A DNA stretch of 64,000 nt from Planctomycetota bacterium (lineage in GTDB: Bacteria; Planctomycetota; UBA1135; UBA2386): positions 1-64,000 of the forward strand of contig JACKHZ010000015.1 in assembly GCA_020638735.1 (NCBI GenBank). The letters run 5' to 3'. Below are positions 8,790 to 17,038 of the stretch, piece by piece. The notes below the pieces were generated by a model. The model worked only from the letters and a program-made list of their open reading frames with translations, made no database searches and was not told where the DNA came from. Position 1 is the first letter of the stretch. Every line of letters begins with the position of its first letter. A program made the position numbers and the translations under genes.

Positions 8790-9719
8790 ATGGCCGTTCC
8801 GTCCCGCACGTCCTGGAAGGGTTTCCTCAAGCTGAGCCTGGTGTCGGTGCCGGTCAAGGCGTTCACCGCCAACGACACCGGCGGCGAGGTGCGGCTCAAC
8901 CAGCTGCACAAGGATTGCAACGCGCGGGTGCGCTACCAGAAGGTCTGCCCCGAGCACGGCGAGCTGAAGAGCGAGTCGATCGTCAGCGGCTACGAGCACC
9001 AGAAGGACCAGTACGTCGTCGTCGATCCGGAGGACCTCGACAAGCTGCGCACCAAGACCGACCGCGCAGTCAGCATCGACGGCTTCATCCCGCTCGACGC
9101 GATCGACAACCGCTACTACGCCGGCAAGGCGCACTACCTGCTGCCGGACGGCGTCGCCGGCGCGCGACCGTACGCGCTGCTGCGCGACGGCATGCTGCAG
9201 AACGGCGTCTGCGCGATCGCGCAGGTCGTGATGTCGGGCCGCGAGCAGCTGGTCGTGGTCCGTCCGCTGGGAAAGATGCTGGTCATGTTCGGCCTGCACT
9301 ACCCGCAGCGGGTGCGCAAGGCCGACGAGTTCGAGACGGAGGTCGAGGACCTGCAGTTCAAGCCGGAGGAGGTGGCGCTGACCAACACGCTGATCGGCGC
9401 GTCCAAGCTCGACGCGTTCGACCTCGACGGCTACAGCGACACCTACGTGCAGAAGCTGAAGAAGCTCATCGACATGAAGGTGCAGGGGCAGGAGGTCGTG
9501 CAGGCGCCGGATCACGAGGAGCCGAAGATCCTCAACCTGATGGACGCGCTCAAGAAGTCGGTCGCCGAGGCGCAGGCGCGGCTCGCCACCGGTGGCGGCG
9601 AGGCGCCGGCGGTCGAGGACGCGGCGGGCGGCGATGTGCCGGATGTCGACGTCGCGGACAAGAAGCTCGCGCCGAGCGCGGGTCGCAAGAAGCGGACGAA
9701 GAAGGCCGAGGGCGGGTGA
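8790..9719 (+). CDS. ku: Ku protein, non-homologous end joining
   Basis: Bacterial Ku homodimer subunit that rings double-strand DNA ends and recruits the ligase. The Ku core spans residues ~8-255: W-K-G-F-L-K-L-S-L-V-S-V-P-V at the start, L-H-K-D-C-N near residue 40, and the central Y-Y-A-G-K-A-H-Y-L-L-P segment near 110. The last ~50 residues are disordered, first acidic, then basic (R-K-K-R-T-K-K), like the lysine-rich tails that help Ku slide or thread on DNA. The stop overlaps a possible GTG start of the next gene (GTGA), so Ku and the ligase are translationally close. The partner LigD is encoded 5 kb away on the other strand. Confidence 0.95.
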   Translation: MAVPSRTSWKGFLKLSLVSVPVKAFTANDTGGEVRLNQLHKDCNARVRYQKVCPEHGELKSESIVSGYEHQKDQYVVVDPEDLDKLRTKTDRAVSIDGFIPLDAIDNRYYAGKAHYLLPDGVAGARPYALLRDGMLQNGVCAIAQVVMSGREQLVVVRPLGKMLVMFGLHYPQRVRKADEFETEVEDLQFKPEEVALTNTLIGASKLDAFDLDGYSDTYVQKLKKLIDMKVQGQEVVQAPDHEEPKILNLMDALKKSVAEAQARLATGGGEAPAVEDAAGGDVPDVDVADKKLAPSAGRKKRTKKAEGG

Positions 9720-9736
9720 TCGTCGCCCCACCAGCG

Positions 9737-10648
9737 ATGGCGCTGCCACAGCACATCGAGCCGATGCTGGCGCGCATCGGCCAGCCGTTCGACTCGGCCG
9801 AGCACCTGTTCGAGCTGAAGTGGGACGGCGTGCGCGCGATCGCCTACGTCGACCAGGCCGGGTTGCGGCTGCACGGCCGGCGGCGCCGTGACCTCGCGGC
9901 GCGCTACCCGGAGCTGCAGTTCCTCGCCCGGTTGCCGCACGGCACCGTGCTCGACGGCGAGCTGGTCGTGCTACGCGACGACGGTCGCCCCGACTTCCCG
10001 GCGATCCTGTCCCGGGAGAACGCGTCGCCGCGCGGCGTCGCGGCGGCGCAGCAGAAGCACCCGGTGGTGTTCGTCGTCTTCGACCTGCTCTACGAAGCGG
10101 GCGCGGCGCTGCTCGAGCTCGCGTTGCGCGAACGGCGTGCCCGGCTCGAGCGGCTGGTCGCCGCCGTCGCGTCGCCGCGGCTGATGTTGTCCGAGGGCGT
10201 GGTGGGCGACGGGCTGCTGCTGTTCGAGGCGGCCCGGCAGCGCGAGCTCGAGGGCGTGATGGCCAAGCGCCTCGACGCGCCGTACCGGCCGGGAGAGCGC
10301 GGCGACGCGTGGCAGAAGATCAAGCCGGTCAAGACCGTGCACTGCCTGGTGCTCGGCTACGAGCTCGACGCCGAACGCGGGCTGCGCTCGTTGGTCATCG
10401 CCACCGACTTCGACGGCGAGCTGGTGGCCGTGGGGCGGGTCGGCTCGGGCATCGGCGAGGCCGATCGGCGGCGGCTGCTGTCGTTGCTGTCGGCGCGCCA
10501 CGCCGACGCGCCGCTGGTCGCCGCGGCCGGGCCTGCGCAGTGGGTGACGCCGGGCGTGTTCTGCGTGGTCAGCTACCTCGAGCGCGTCGCCAGCGGCAAC
10601 CTGCGCGCGCCGGTGTTCCGGGGGCTGGTCGAGGAGGACGGGCGATGA
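9737..10648 (+). CDS. Stand-alone ATP-dependent DNA ligase (LigC-like)
   Basis: 303-residue minimal ATP-dependent DNA ligase with nucleotidyltransferase and OB domains only. Adenylation motif I is E-L-K-W-D-G with K28 as the nucleotide-accepting lysine; motif III-like L-D-G-E follows near residue 75; motif IV is E-G-V-M-A-K; motif V is W-Q-K-I-K. All are intact, in contrast with the dead copy inside LigD. The ATG is preferred for giving P-Q-H-I-E-P-M-L-A near the N-terminus; a GTG 21 nt upstream overlaps the Ku stop and is a real alternative. Placed between Ku and a MerR-TPR gene (ATGA overlap downstream), it is the probable sealing enzyme of this end-joining system. Confidence 0.9.
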   Translation: MALPQHIEPMLARIGQPFDSAEHLFELKWDGVRAIAYVDQAGLRLHGRRRRDLAARYPELQFLARLPHGTVLDGELVVLRDDGRPDFPAILSRENASPRGVAAAQQKHPVVFVVFDLLYEAGAALLELALRERRARLERLVAAVASPRLMLSEGVVGDGLLLFEAARQRELEGVMAKRLDAPYRPGERGDAWQKIKPVKTVHCLVLGYELDAERGLRSLVIATDFDGELVAVGRVGSGIGEADRRRLLSLLSARHADAPLVAAAGPAQWVTPGVFCVVSYLERVASGNLRAPVFRGLVEEDGR

Positions 10649-11511
10649 GGGGCGAGACCGGCGCCGAACGCACGTTCACGATCGACGAGCTCGCCGAGCT
10701 CTGCGGGCTGCCGGTCGCGGTCGTCAATCGCTGGGTCGATCGCGATCTGTTGCGGCCGATGCGCGGCACGGTGCGGCGCTTCGCGTTCCGCTCGGTCGGC
10801 ACCGCGCGCACCCTGGCGCAGCTGTGGCGCGACGGCTGGTCCGCGCCGCGCATCGCCCGCGCCTGGCAGCTCGCGCGCTCGGTGGTCGCCGACCGCGACG
10901 CTGCGCTGGCCGGGTTGCTGGCGAGCATCGGCCAGAAGAAGGTCGCCGTGCGCACTCCGGACGGACGGCTCGTCGAGCCGACCGGGCAGCTGCTGTTCGA
11001 CTTCGGCGCCGAGGTCGATGGCGGCAAGCTCGCCGCGCCGCTGCCGCAGCTGCGTTCGTCGCAGGACTGGTTCGCGATCGGCGTCGACGCCGAGGCCGCG
11101 GGCCGGCTCGACGACGCGGTGCGCGCCTACGAGCGCGCGCTCCCGGGGGGCACCGCCGAAGCGCACTTCAACCTCGGCAACTGCTACTACGCGCTGAAGC
11201 GCCGCAAGGAGGCGGTCGACCAGTTCGCCGGCGCGATCGCGCGCGCGCCCGACTACGCCGAGGCGTGGAACAACCTCGGCATCGTGCGCGGCGAGGTCGG
11301 CGACCGGCACGGCGCGGTCGCCGCGCTCGAGCGCGCGCTCGAGCTGGTGCCGCACTACGCCGACGCGCACTACAACCTCGCCGAGGCGCTGGCGGTGGTC
11401 GGCGACCTCGAGCGCGCGCGCAAGCACTGGCGCGCCTACCTGACCTTCGACCCGAACTCGCGCTGGGCCGAGCAGGCGCGGCGGCGGCTGCAGAACAGCG
11501 GCGGTTCGTAG
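10645..11511 (+). CDS. MerR-type HTH protein with TPR repeats
   Basis: 288 residues. Residues ~10-80 form a MerR-like winged helix: F-T-I-D-E-L-A-E-L-C-G-L, then V-N-R-W-V-D-R-D-L-L-R-P, then L-W-R-D-G-W-S. Residues ~145-285 contain about four tetratricopeptide repeats, with A-H-F-N-L-G-N-C-Y, A-W-N-N-L-G-I-V and A-H-Y-N-L-A-E-A as helix A cores. The first codon overlaps the ligase stop (ATGA), so it belongs to the Ku-ligase transcript. The layout suggests a DNA-binding adaptor or regulator whose TPRs contact another protein. I infer a link to end joining from position only. It ends 9 nt before a convergent gene. Confidence 0.82.
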   Translation: MRGETGAERTFTIDELAELCGLPVAVVNRWVDRDLLRPMRGTVRRFAFRSVGTARTLAQLWRDGWSAPRIARAWQLARSVVADRDAALAGLLASIGQKKVAVRTPDGRLVEPTGQLLFDFGAEVDGGKLAAPLPQLRSSQDWFAIGVDAEAAGRLDDAVRAYERALPGGTAEAHFNLGNCYYALKRRKEAVDQFAGAIARAPDYAEAWNNLGIVRGEVGDRHGAVAALERALELVPHYADAHYNLAEALAVVGDLERARKHWRAYLTFDPNSRWAEQARRRLQNSGGS

Positions 11512-11520
11512 GCGCGGGGC

Positions 11521-13413
11521 TCAGCGGCGCCCGGCGCCGCGGCGCAGCAGCTGCCGCAGCTCGTCGAGGTGGTCGGCGTATACGGCGCGCGGCGCGCAGT
11601 CGAGCTCGACGCACAGCGACGCCGCCATGCCGACGACCTCGCCCATCATGCCGCAGGTCTGCATCACGCGCACCGCGCCGAGCGCCTCGTGCGTGACGCT
11701 GATGTCGCGGCCGGCCATGAACAGGTTGTCGACGTTGCGGCTGTAGAGCGCGCGGTACGGCGCCCAGTAGGGGCCCTGGTACGCGTAGCCCTCGCCGCGT
11801 GTGTAGTCGGAGATGAACTCGTCGCCCTCGTGGCCCTTCTGGAACGCCGTCTTCGGGAAGTGCAGGTCGATGTGCCACGTGCACGGGAACGCCGCGTCGG
11901 GCCACGGCCGCTGCAGGTGGAAGTCCTCGCCGGTGACGACGACGTCGCCGCAGAGCCGCCGCGACTCGCGCTTGCCGGCGAGGAAGGCGGCCCACTTCAG
12001 GCGCTGGTTGGGATACTGGCCGTCGACGTTCTTCAGCGTGTCCCAGGCGCCGTACATCGCCCGCAGGTTCTGATCGCGCATGCGCTCGAGGTCGGCGATC
12101 GGGTGGCGGTCGAAGCCGGTCTCCCAGAACCAGCCGCCGAGCTGCGACAGGTCGGCGTCCTTGCGTTCGCCGCCCGCCGTCGGCTTGCGGCCGGGGAACG
12201 GCTTGTCGCTGAGGTCGACCGCCCACGGGCAGCGCGGGAACGGCGCCGGTTGGTCGCTCGCGGTGAACTGCAGCGACAGCGGGTCGTCGGGGTCCTCGCA
12301 CTCGCAGCGCAGCTGGTATTCGTTCTTCTGCACCGCGCCGACGTTCCACAGGTTGCTGACGCCCATGTGACCCTGCTCGGTCATCTCGAAGTCGGCGCCG
12401 ACCAGCGCGCCGAGCACGCCGTCGCCGGTGCAGTCGGCGAAGCAGCGCGCGCGCAGCTCGACGCGGCGGCCGGAGCGCGTGTGCTGGGCGCGCACGGCAG
12501 TGATGTGGCCGCCTTCGCAGGTCGCGGCGTGGACGCGGTGTTCGAGCAGCAAGGTCAGGTTCGGCTCGGCGCGCGCGAGGTCGAGCTTGCGCCGGTCTTC
12601 GTAGATGTCGGCGTTGCCGGCGTTGCCGTCGCCCTTCTGCTTGATGCGCACCAGCTCGCGCACGACGTCGCCGACGTGCGGATACGGCTCGTGGTTGGTG
12701 TGGCCCTCGGGCCAGACGCGCACCTCGCTGGAGCCGTTGCCGCCGAGCACCGGCCGATCCTGGACCAGCGCGACCTTGCAGCCGAGGCGCGCCGCGGTGA
12801 TCGCCGCCGCTGTGCCGGCGAGGCCGCCGCCACAGACCACCAGGTCGTAGTCGCCGCCGTCGATGGGCGCCGCGTGCCAACCGAGCAGTTGACCGCGCAG
12901 CGCCGCGAGCGCGTCGCCAGAGTCGGGCGGAGTGAACGTCAGGTCGCGCGACAGCAGGATCGCGTCGCAGCGGCCCTCGAAGCCGGTCAGGTCGTGCAGC
13001 GTCAGCGTCGCGAGGTCGCCGAGCTCGACCTCGCCGCCGTCCTGCCAGTGCCACTCGGCGCCTTCGGTGCCGAACGTCGTCGCCAGCGCTTCGCCGTCGA
13101 CGAGCAGCTGGAAGCGCCCCGGCGCGCCCGGCGCGTTCCACGGCGCGACCCAGTCGCGCGTGCGCACCCAGACGCGGTGGCGACCGGGATGCACGATCAC
13201 GACCGCGGTCGCCGCGTCCTTCACCGGTTCGCCGAGCCCGTGCGCGAGCAGCATCGGCGAGCCCATCAGGTCCATGAACTGCTGGTCGACGACCCAGCCG
13301 CCGGTGTCGGCGAACGCTTCGGCCTCGACGAGCGTGGTGTCGGGTGGGATTGGCTGCTGTGCCGTGAGGCAGACGCCGAGCGCGAGCGTCGCGAGCGGAG
13401 GAGCGAGGCGCAT
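11521..13413 (-). CDS. Secreted FAD-dependent oxidoreductase
   Basis: 630 residues with a signal peptide (M-R-L-A-P-P-L-A-T-L-A-L-G, cleavage near T-A-Q-Q). Residues ~25-170 look like a beta-sandwich carbohydrate-binding-type module. From ~185 comes a Rossmann FAD site, D-Y-D-L-V-V-C-G-G-G-L-A-G (GxGxxG at 195-200), then G-G-N-G-S-S-E-V-R-V and, near the C-terminus, G-R-D-I-S-V-T-H-E-A-L-G-A-V-R-V-M-Q-T. These mark the FAD_oxidored family (PF12831), often labelled xanthan-lyase-like. Exported members usually sit among polysaccharide-degrading genes, but no glycoside hydrolase is adjacent here. The ATG fits the signal peptide; a longer reading of 23 residues would place a polar stretch before it. 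Substrate unknown. Confidence 0.83.
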   Translation of the reverse strand: MRLAPPLATLALGVCLTAQQPIPPDTTLVEAEAFADTGGWVVDQQFMDLMGSPMLLAHGLGEPVKDAATAVVIVHPGRHRVWVRTRDWVAPWNAPGAPGRFQLLVDGEALATTFGTEGAEWHWQDGGEVELGDLATLTLHDLTGFEGRCDAILLSRDLTFTPPDSGDALAALRGQLLGWHAAPIDGGDYDLVVCGGGLAGTAAAITAARLGCKVALVQDRPVLGGNGSSEVRVWPEGHTNHEPYPHVGDVVRELVRIKQKGDGNAGNADIYEDRRKLDLARAEPNLTLLLEHRVHAATCEGGHITAVRAQHTRSGRRVELRARCFADCTGDGVLGALVGADFEMTEQGHMGVSNLWNVGAVQKNEYQLRCECEDPDDPLSLQFTASDQPAPFPRCPWAVDLSDKPFPGRKPTAGGERKDADLSQLGGWFWETGFDRHPIADLERMRDQNLRAMYGAWDTLKNVDGQYPNQRLKWAAFLAGKRESRRLCGDVVVTGEDFHLQRPWPDAAFPCTWHIDLHFPKTAFQKGHEGDEFISDYTRGEGYAYQGPYWAPYRALYSRNVDNLFMAGRDISVTHEALGAVRVMQTCGMMGEVVGMAASLCVELDCAPRAVYADHLDELRQLLRRGAGRR

Positions 13414-13490
13414 CCGCGCAAGGTTAGGGCTTCGCGCTGGTGGGGGCGACTGCTTGACGTCGCCCGAATTCGGCCCGAGCATCCTGCGTC

Positions 13491-14384
13491 ATGAAGGCGA
13501 GAGCCAACCTCGGGGCAGTTGCAGTGGCCGGCGCGTTGCTGGTCGGCATGGCCGATCGGGTGGTGCTCGCGCAGGAGCCGAAGTCGGTGGAGACGCCGGT
13601 CGCCGCCGAAGCGCCGGAAGCCGCAGCGCCGGAAGGGGCGCCGTTGCCGCCGGTGACCGCGCCGCTGTTGGAGCGACCGAAGCTCGAGCCGCGTCCGTCG
13701 ACGGAGCTGGAGCTGCAGCCGTGCGCGCGACTGTCTGCCGAGCAGCTCGCGACGCACGTCGCGCGGTTGGTGCCGATGGTCGAACGCTGCGTCGGGCGCC
13801 GCTTCGTGACGCCACCGAAGGTGCGCACCGCCGACGGCGCGTCGTGGTATGCGCTCGTCGAGCTGGAGTTCCCGGAGGTCCGCGACCTCGATCTGCAGGT
13901 GGCGACGACCTTCGCGCTCTACCTACCCGAGCGTGACGAGGTCGTGCTGAGCTCCTACGTGGCGAGTCGGCTCGGCGACGACGACGCGGGCGCGCGCAGC
14001 GCAGCAGCGATTCTCGCTCACGAGCTGGTGCACGTGCTGCAGGACCAGCACTTCGCCTTGCCGTCGCGGCTGCGCGTCGCCGAGGACCGGTGGCAGAAGC
14101 AGGTGCTGCGCGCGCTGCTCGAAGGGCACGCGACGCTGATCGAAGAACGCATCATGACGCAGCTCGGCGCGCCCGACGCGGAGGCGCAGATGCGTCGGCG
14201 TCATCGTCGTGGCGCGGGTCTCGTCTACCTGCGCGGCCGTGACTACTTGGCCTCGTTGGAGAAGGAGGGCGGCGCCGATGCCGTGGTGCAGGCGCTGGTC
14301 GGCGAGTTGCCGACGCCGCTCGAGTTCGCGAAGCGTTCGGCGCCGAAGCGGAGTGCCGAGAAGCGGGACGCCGAGAAGCGCTGA
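13491..14384 (+). CDS. Secreted zincin-like metalloprotease
   Basis: 297 residues with a signal peptide (first ~28 residues, ending V-V-L-A-Q-E), a Pro/Ala/Glu-rich linker to ~residue 70, then a folded domain. The zinc site is H177-E178-L-V-H181, followed by D-Q-H; a candidate third ligand is E211 in L-L-E-G-H, 30 residues on, as in gluzincin-like folds. The domain resembles the uncharacterised HELVHxLQDQ family. The tail ends in a short degenerate repeat of K-R-S-A/K-R-D-A units rich in charge. It is divergent from the FAD oxidoreductase gene across a 77-nt gap. Proteolytic activity is inferred from the HExxH motif alone. Confidence 0.7.
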   Translation: MKARANLGAVAVAGALLVGMADRVVLAQEPKSVETPVAAEAPEAAAPEGAPLPPVTAPLLERPKLEPRPSTELELQPCARLSAEQLATHVARLVPMVERCVGRRFVTPPKVRTADGASWYALVELEFPEVRDLDLQVATTFALYLPERDEVVLSSYVASRLGDDDAGARSAAAILAHELVHVLQDQHFALPSRLRVAEDRWQKQVLRALLEGHATLIEERIMTQLGAPDAEAQMRRRHRRGAGLVYLRGRDYLASLEKEGGADAVVQALVGELPTPLEFAKRSAPKRSAEKRDAEKR

Positions 14385-14460
14385 GCCGAGGCCGTCTGGC
14401 GTCGGTGGGACCTCTCGATTCCTGGGGATTCGTGTAATCACCGAGAACGTGAGGCCACAG

Positions 14461-14751
14461 ATGGGTGTGCATCCAGAAGAGGTGTCGAAGTTCCTCCGGC
14501 GCGTGCCGTTCCGCCCGTTCCAGCTGACGATGACGGATGGTCGCATCTACGTCGTCGAGCACCCGGAGCTGATGATGATCGGCCGCACCACCGCCGAGAT
14601 CGGCGGGCGGCGTGAGGTCGAGACGGTCAACCGTTCTTCAGCACGTCCTCGAGCGCGGCGATCGCCGGCAGCAGATCCTGCTGGTCGGTCAGCGCCTTGT
14701 GGAACAGGTCGCCGCGCTCGGCGACGCGTTGCGGCATCGTCTGCAGCGTGA
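14461..14751 (+). CDS. Small PFRPF/HPE family protein with abnormal tail
   Basis: A 96-residue frame whose first ~50 residues match a short uncharacterised family common in Planctomycetes: F-L-R-R-V-P-F-R-P-F, then D-G-R-I-Y-V-V-E-H-P-E, then a G-R-T segment. Family members are usually ~70-85 residues and end in a final beta strand. Here the strand is replaced by an Arg/Ala/Ser-rich run that lies antisense over the last 125 bases of ligD, so the true 3' end appears lost, by rearrangement or by a frameshift. It may be a relic. TGTAAT and GTGAGG occur upstream but no strong promoter stands out. Confidence 0.5.
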   Translation: MGVHPEEVSKFLRRVPFRPFQLTMTDGRIYVVEHPELMMIGRTTAEIGGRREVETVNRSSARPRARRSPAADPAGRSAPCGTGRRARRRVAASSAA

Positions 14752-16666
14752 AGCGGCGCGGCGTCAGCTCGCCGTCCTCGAGTTCGTCCCACTCGAGCGG
14801 CGCCGACACCGATGCGAAGCGCACCGGCCGCGCCGAGTACGGCGGCACGATCGTCTGGCTCTTGCGGTTCTGCAGGAAGTCGACGTAGACCTTGCCGTCG
14901 CGGTTCGCCGGGTTGCGTTCGACGGTCGCGATCTCCTCGAGGTCGCGCACCAGCACGCGCGCGACCGCTTCGCAGAACATCTTCGAGTGCTCGTACGAGT
15001 AGCCCGGCCGCAGCGGCACGAAGATGTGCATGCCGGTCTTGCCGGACGTCTTCAGCAGCGGGCGCAGGCCGATGCCGCGCAGCAGCTTGCCGGCGGCCTT
15101 GGCGATGCGCACGACGTGCGGCCACGGCGCGTCCTTCGGATCGAGGTCGATGACCGCGAAGTCGGGCTGGTCGAAGGTCGCGACGCGCGACAGCCACGGG
15201 TGCAGATCGATGCTGCCGAGGTTGGCGGCGTAGAGCAGGTCGTCGCGCGTCTGGATGACGTGGTGGGGGACCAGCGCGCCGTCGTGCGGCACAGAGGCGC
15301 GCGACACCCAGTCCGGCGTGCCTTCCTTGACCTCGCGTTGGTAGAAGGACTTGCCGTCGATGCCGTCGGGGAAGCGGTTGAAGTGCACCGGGCGGCCGGC
15401 GAGGTGCGGCAGCAGCACGTCGGCGATGGTTGCGTAGTAGGCGAGCAGGTCGCCCTTGGTGAAGCCCTCGGCGGGCCAGTAGACCTTGTCGAGGTTGCTC
15501 GGCTGGAAGCGCGCGCGAACCGCCTGGATCGTGCGCCTGGGCGTCGGTGCGGCGGCTGGCTCGTTGGCGCAGACCGGTACGCGCACCCAGTCGTCGCTCT
15601 CGCCGCTGACGTACGGCGACGCGGCGCGCTTGCCGATCGCTGCCGGCAGTCCGGCGTCGTCGATCACCTGCAGCAGCGCCGGGCCGTCGCCGGCGACATG
15701 GTCTACGAACAGCACGCCGCCAGTGTTCGGCGTGATCGCGCGCAGCGCCGCCTTGCGATCGAGCAGCGGCAGCGGTCGCAGGTCGTAGTCCTCCCACTGC
15801 AGCAGGTCGAACGCGTAGTAGGCGAGGTCGTCGAGTTCGCCGGCGGCGAGTGCGCGCTCGAGCGAGGTGCGGCACGGGCGCCCGCTCGCGTCGGTCGCGA
15901 CCAGCACGCCATCGAGCAGCGCTCTGTCGCAGCGCAGTTGGGCGAGGCCTTCGATCACCGCCGGCGGCGCGGCGGCCGGTGCGTCGATGCCGAGCAGCGC
16001 GGTGCCGTCGCGACGCTTCTGCGCGAAGCAGCGGCGGCCCGTGAACTCCATCTCGAACAGCGTCGTCGGGTCGCGGAACACCGCGTGTTCGGCGCGGTGT
16101 CGCATCGGCGGCAGCGACGCGTCGACGTCGTGTTGCTCGGCGAGCTGCAGCTCGATGCCGAGCGCGCTGTCGCGGTCGGGGCCGCTGTAGCGGTCCTTCG
16201 ACTTGAACAGGAGCCAGCTGTTCTTCGCCTGCTGCGTGCGCACCAAGTGCCATTCACCGCGCAGGCGGCGGCCGTACATGACGAGCTTGAGCTCGCCCTT
16301 CTGCAGCGCCTCCTCCCAGCTCGGGATCTTGACCAGCTCGTAGGTGCCGCGGTCCCAGATCGTCATCGTGCCGGCGCCGTACTGGCCCTTCGGGATGCGG
16401 CCGCTGAAGTGCTCGTACTCGATCGGGTGGTCTTCGGTGCGTACGGCGAGGCGCTTCTCGGCGGGGGAGTAGGAGAACCCGCGCGGCACGGCCCACGACT
16501 TGAGCACGCCTTCGTGTTCGAGGCGCAGGTCGTAGTGCAGGTTGCGCGCCTCGTGCCGGTGCACGACGAACACGTCGTCGCGGCGGGCTGCGAGCGGGCC
16601 CGGCGCGGGTTCAGGGGTGGCGCCGAAGTCCCGCTTCTGGCGGTAGTCGGCGAGCGGGTCGTGCAT
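14627..16666 (-). CDS. ligD: LigD: phosphoesterase and polymerase domains around a degenerate ligase domain
   Basis: 679-residue end-joining protein. The 3'-phosphoesterase domain (~25-160) keeps the set expected from Pseudomonas LigD: H38, H44, D46, R48, H80 and Y84. The polymerase/primase domain (~395-670) keeps V-I-D-L-D (D507, D509), S-G-K-T-G-M-H and V-D-F-L-Q-N. The middle nucleotidyltransferase region (~185-385) aligns with a DNA ligase but has lost every key motif: F-E-M-E-F-T-G replaces F-E-I-K-W-D-G (E207 for lysine), L-D-G-V replaces L-D-G-E (V254), P-A-A-I-G-K replaces E-G-x-x-A-K, and the motif V lysines are absent. So it should process and fill ends but not seal them. The sealing enzyme is presumably the small ligase beside Ku. 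Confidence 0.93.
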   Translation of the reverse strand: MHDPLADYRQKRDFGATPEPAPGPLAARRDDVFVVHRHEARNLHYDLRLEHEGVLKSWAVPRGFSYSPAEKRLAVRTEDHPIEYEHFSGRIPKGQYGAGTMTIWDRGTYELVKIPSWEEALQKGELKLVMYGRRLRGEWHLVRTQQAKNSWLLFKSKDRYSGPDRDSALGIELQLAEQHDVDASLPPMRHRAEHAVFRDPTTLFEMEFTGRRCFAQKRRDGTALLGIDAPAAAPPAVIEGLAQLRCDRALLDGVLVATDASGRPCRTSLERALAAGELDDLAYYAFDLLQWEDYDLRPLPLLDRKAALRAITPNTGGVLFVDHVAGDGPALLQVIDDAGLPAAIGKRAASPYVSGESDDWVRVPVCANEPAAAPTPRRTIQAVRARFQPSNLDKVYWPAEGFTKGDLLAYYATIADVLLPHLAGRPVHFNRFPDGIDGKSFYQREVKEGTPDWVSRASVPHDGALVPHHVIQTRDDLLYAANLGSIDLHPWLSRVATFDQPDFAVIDLDPKDAPWPHVVRIAKAAGKLLRGIGLRPLLKTSGKTGMHIFVPLRPGYSYEHSKMFCEAVARVLVRDLEEIATVERNPANRDGKVYVDFLQNRKSQTIVPPYSARPVRFASVSAPLEWDELEDGELTPRRFTLQTMPQRVAERGDLFHKALTDQQDLLPAIAALEDVLKNG

Positions 16667-17038
16667 GGCGGGAGTCTAGGGCTGGCCGCCGCAGATCGTG
16701 CCCTGTGGTGTGCGTTCGCGCTCGGTGTGCGGAACCGAACGCGATGCCCGGTCGGCGTGTCGAAACCAACGCAAGGCAATAGGGGATAGTATCTTGGGGG
16801 CGTTTCTCGAGATCCGCGGAGGGGCTCCGCCGAGCCTTCGGCGGGGCAATTCACCGGGGCCGGAGCCTCGGGCACAGGGTTTGTGTTCTCGCTCCCGACC
16901 CGGCGGTCGAACCAGGCCGTGCCAAGCGGAGTTCGCTTGCATGGAACACCCGGCGAAGTAACGTTCTACGGCTTCTGGCTCGACTCGTCCCGGAGTAGAC
17001 CCTGCCGCCCGCGTCCAGGGGCGGATTCGCATTCCCTC
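16667..17038 (+). other. 372-nt non-coding stretch: structured 5' leader of the lipoprotein gene
   Basis: No gene is supported here. The stretch separates the divergent ligD and lipoprotein genes. A weak -10-like TAGTAT lies at 16787-16792. Downstream of it are several strong hairpins: GCGGAG-GGG-CTCCGC (16816-16830); CCGCCGA-GCCT-TCGGCGG (16827-16844), which overlaps and excludes the first; a GGCAC/GTGCC stem (16871-16923) enclosing CGACC-CGGC-GGTCG; and CAAGCG-GAGTT-CGCTTG (16923-16939). The overlapping pair could be a switch, but no known riboswitch core is recognisable. The frame of the downstream gene stays open back to 16883 by chance. Confidence 0.45.

Noticed and set aside
14201..14460. 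Open frame continuing upstream of the small PFRPF protein
   Set aside because: It runs through the end of the zincin gene in another frame; the family similarity begins only after 14461.
16883..17038. Longer N-terminus for the lipoprotein gene
   Set aside because: The added ~50 residues are atypical, overlap strong hairpins and would bury the signal peptide.
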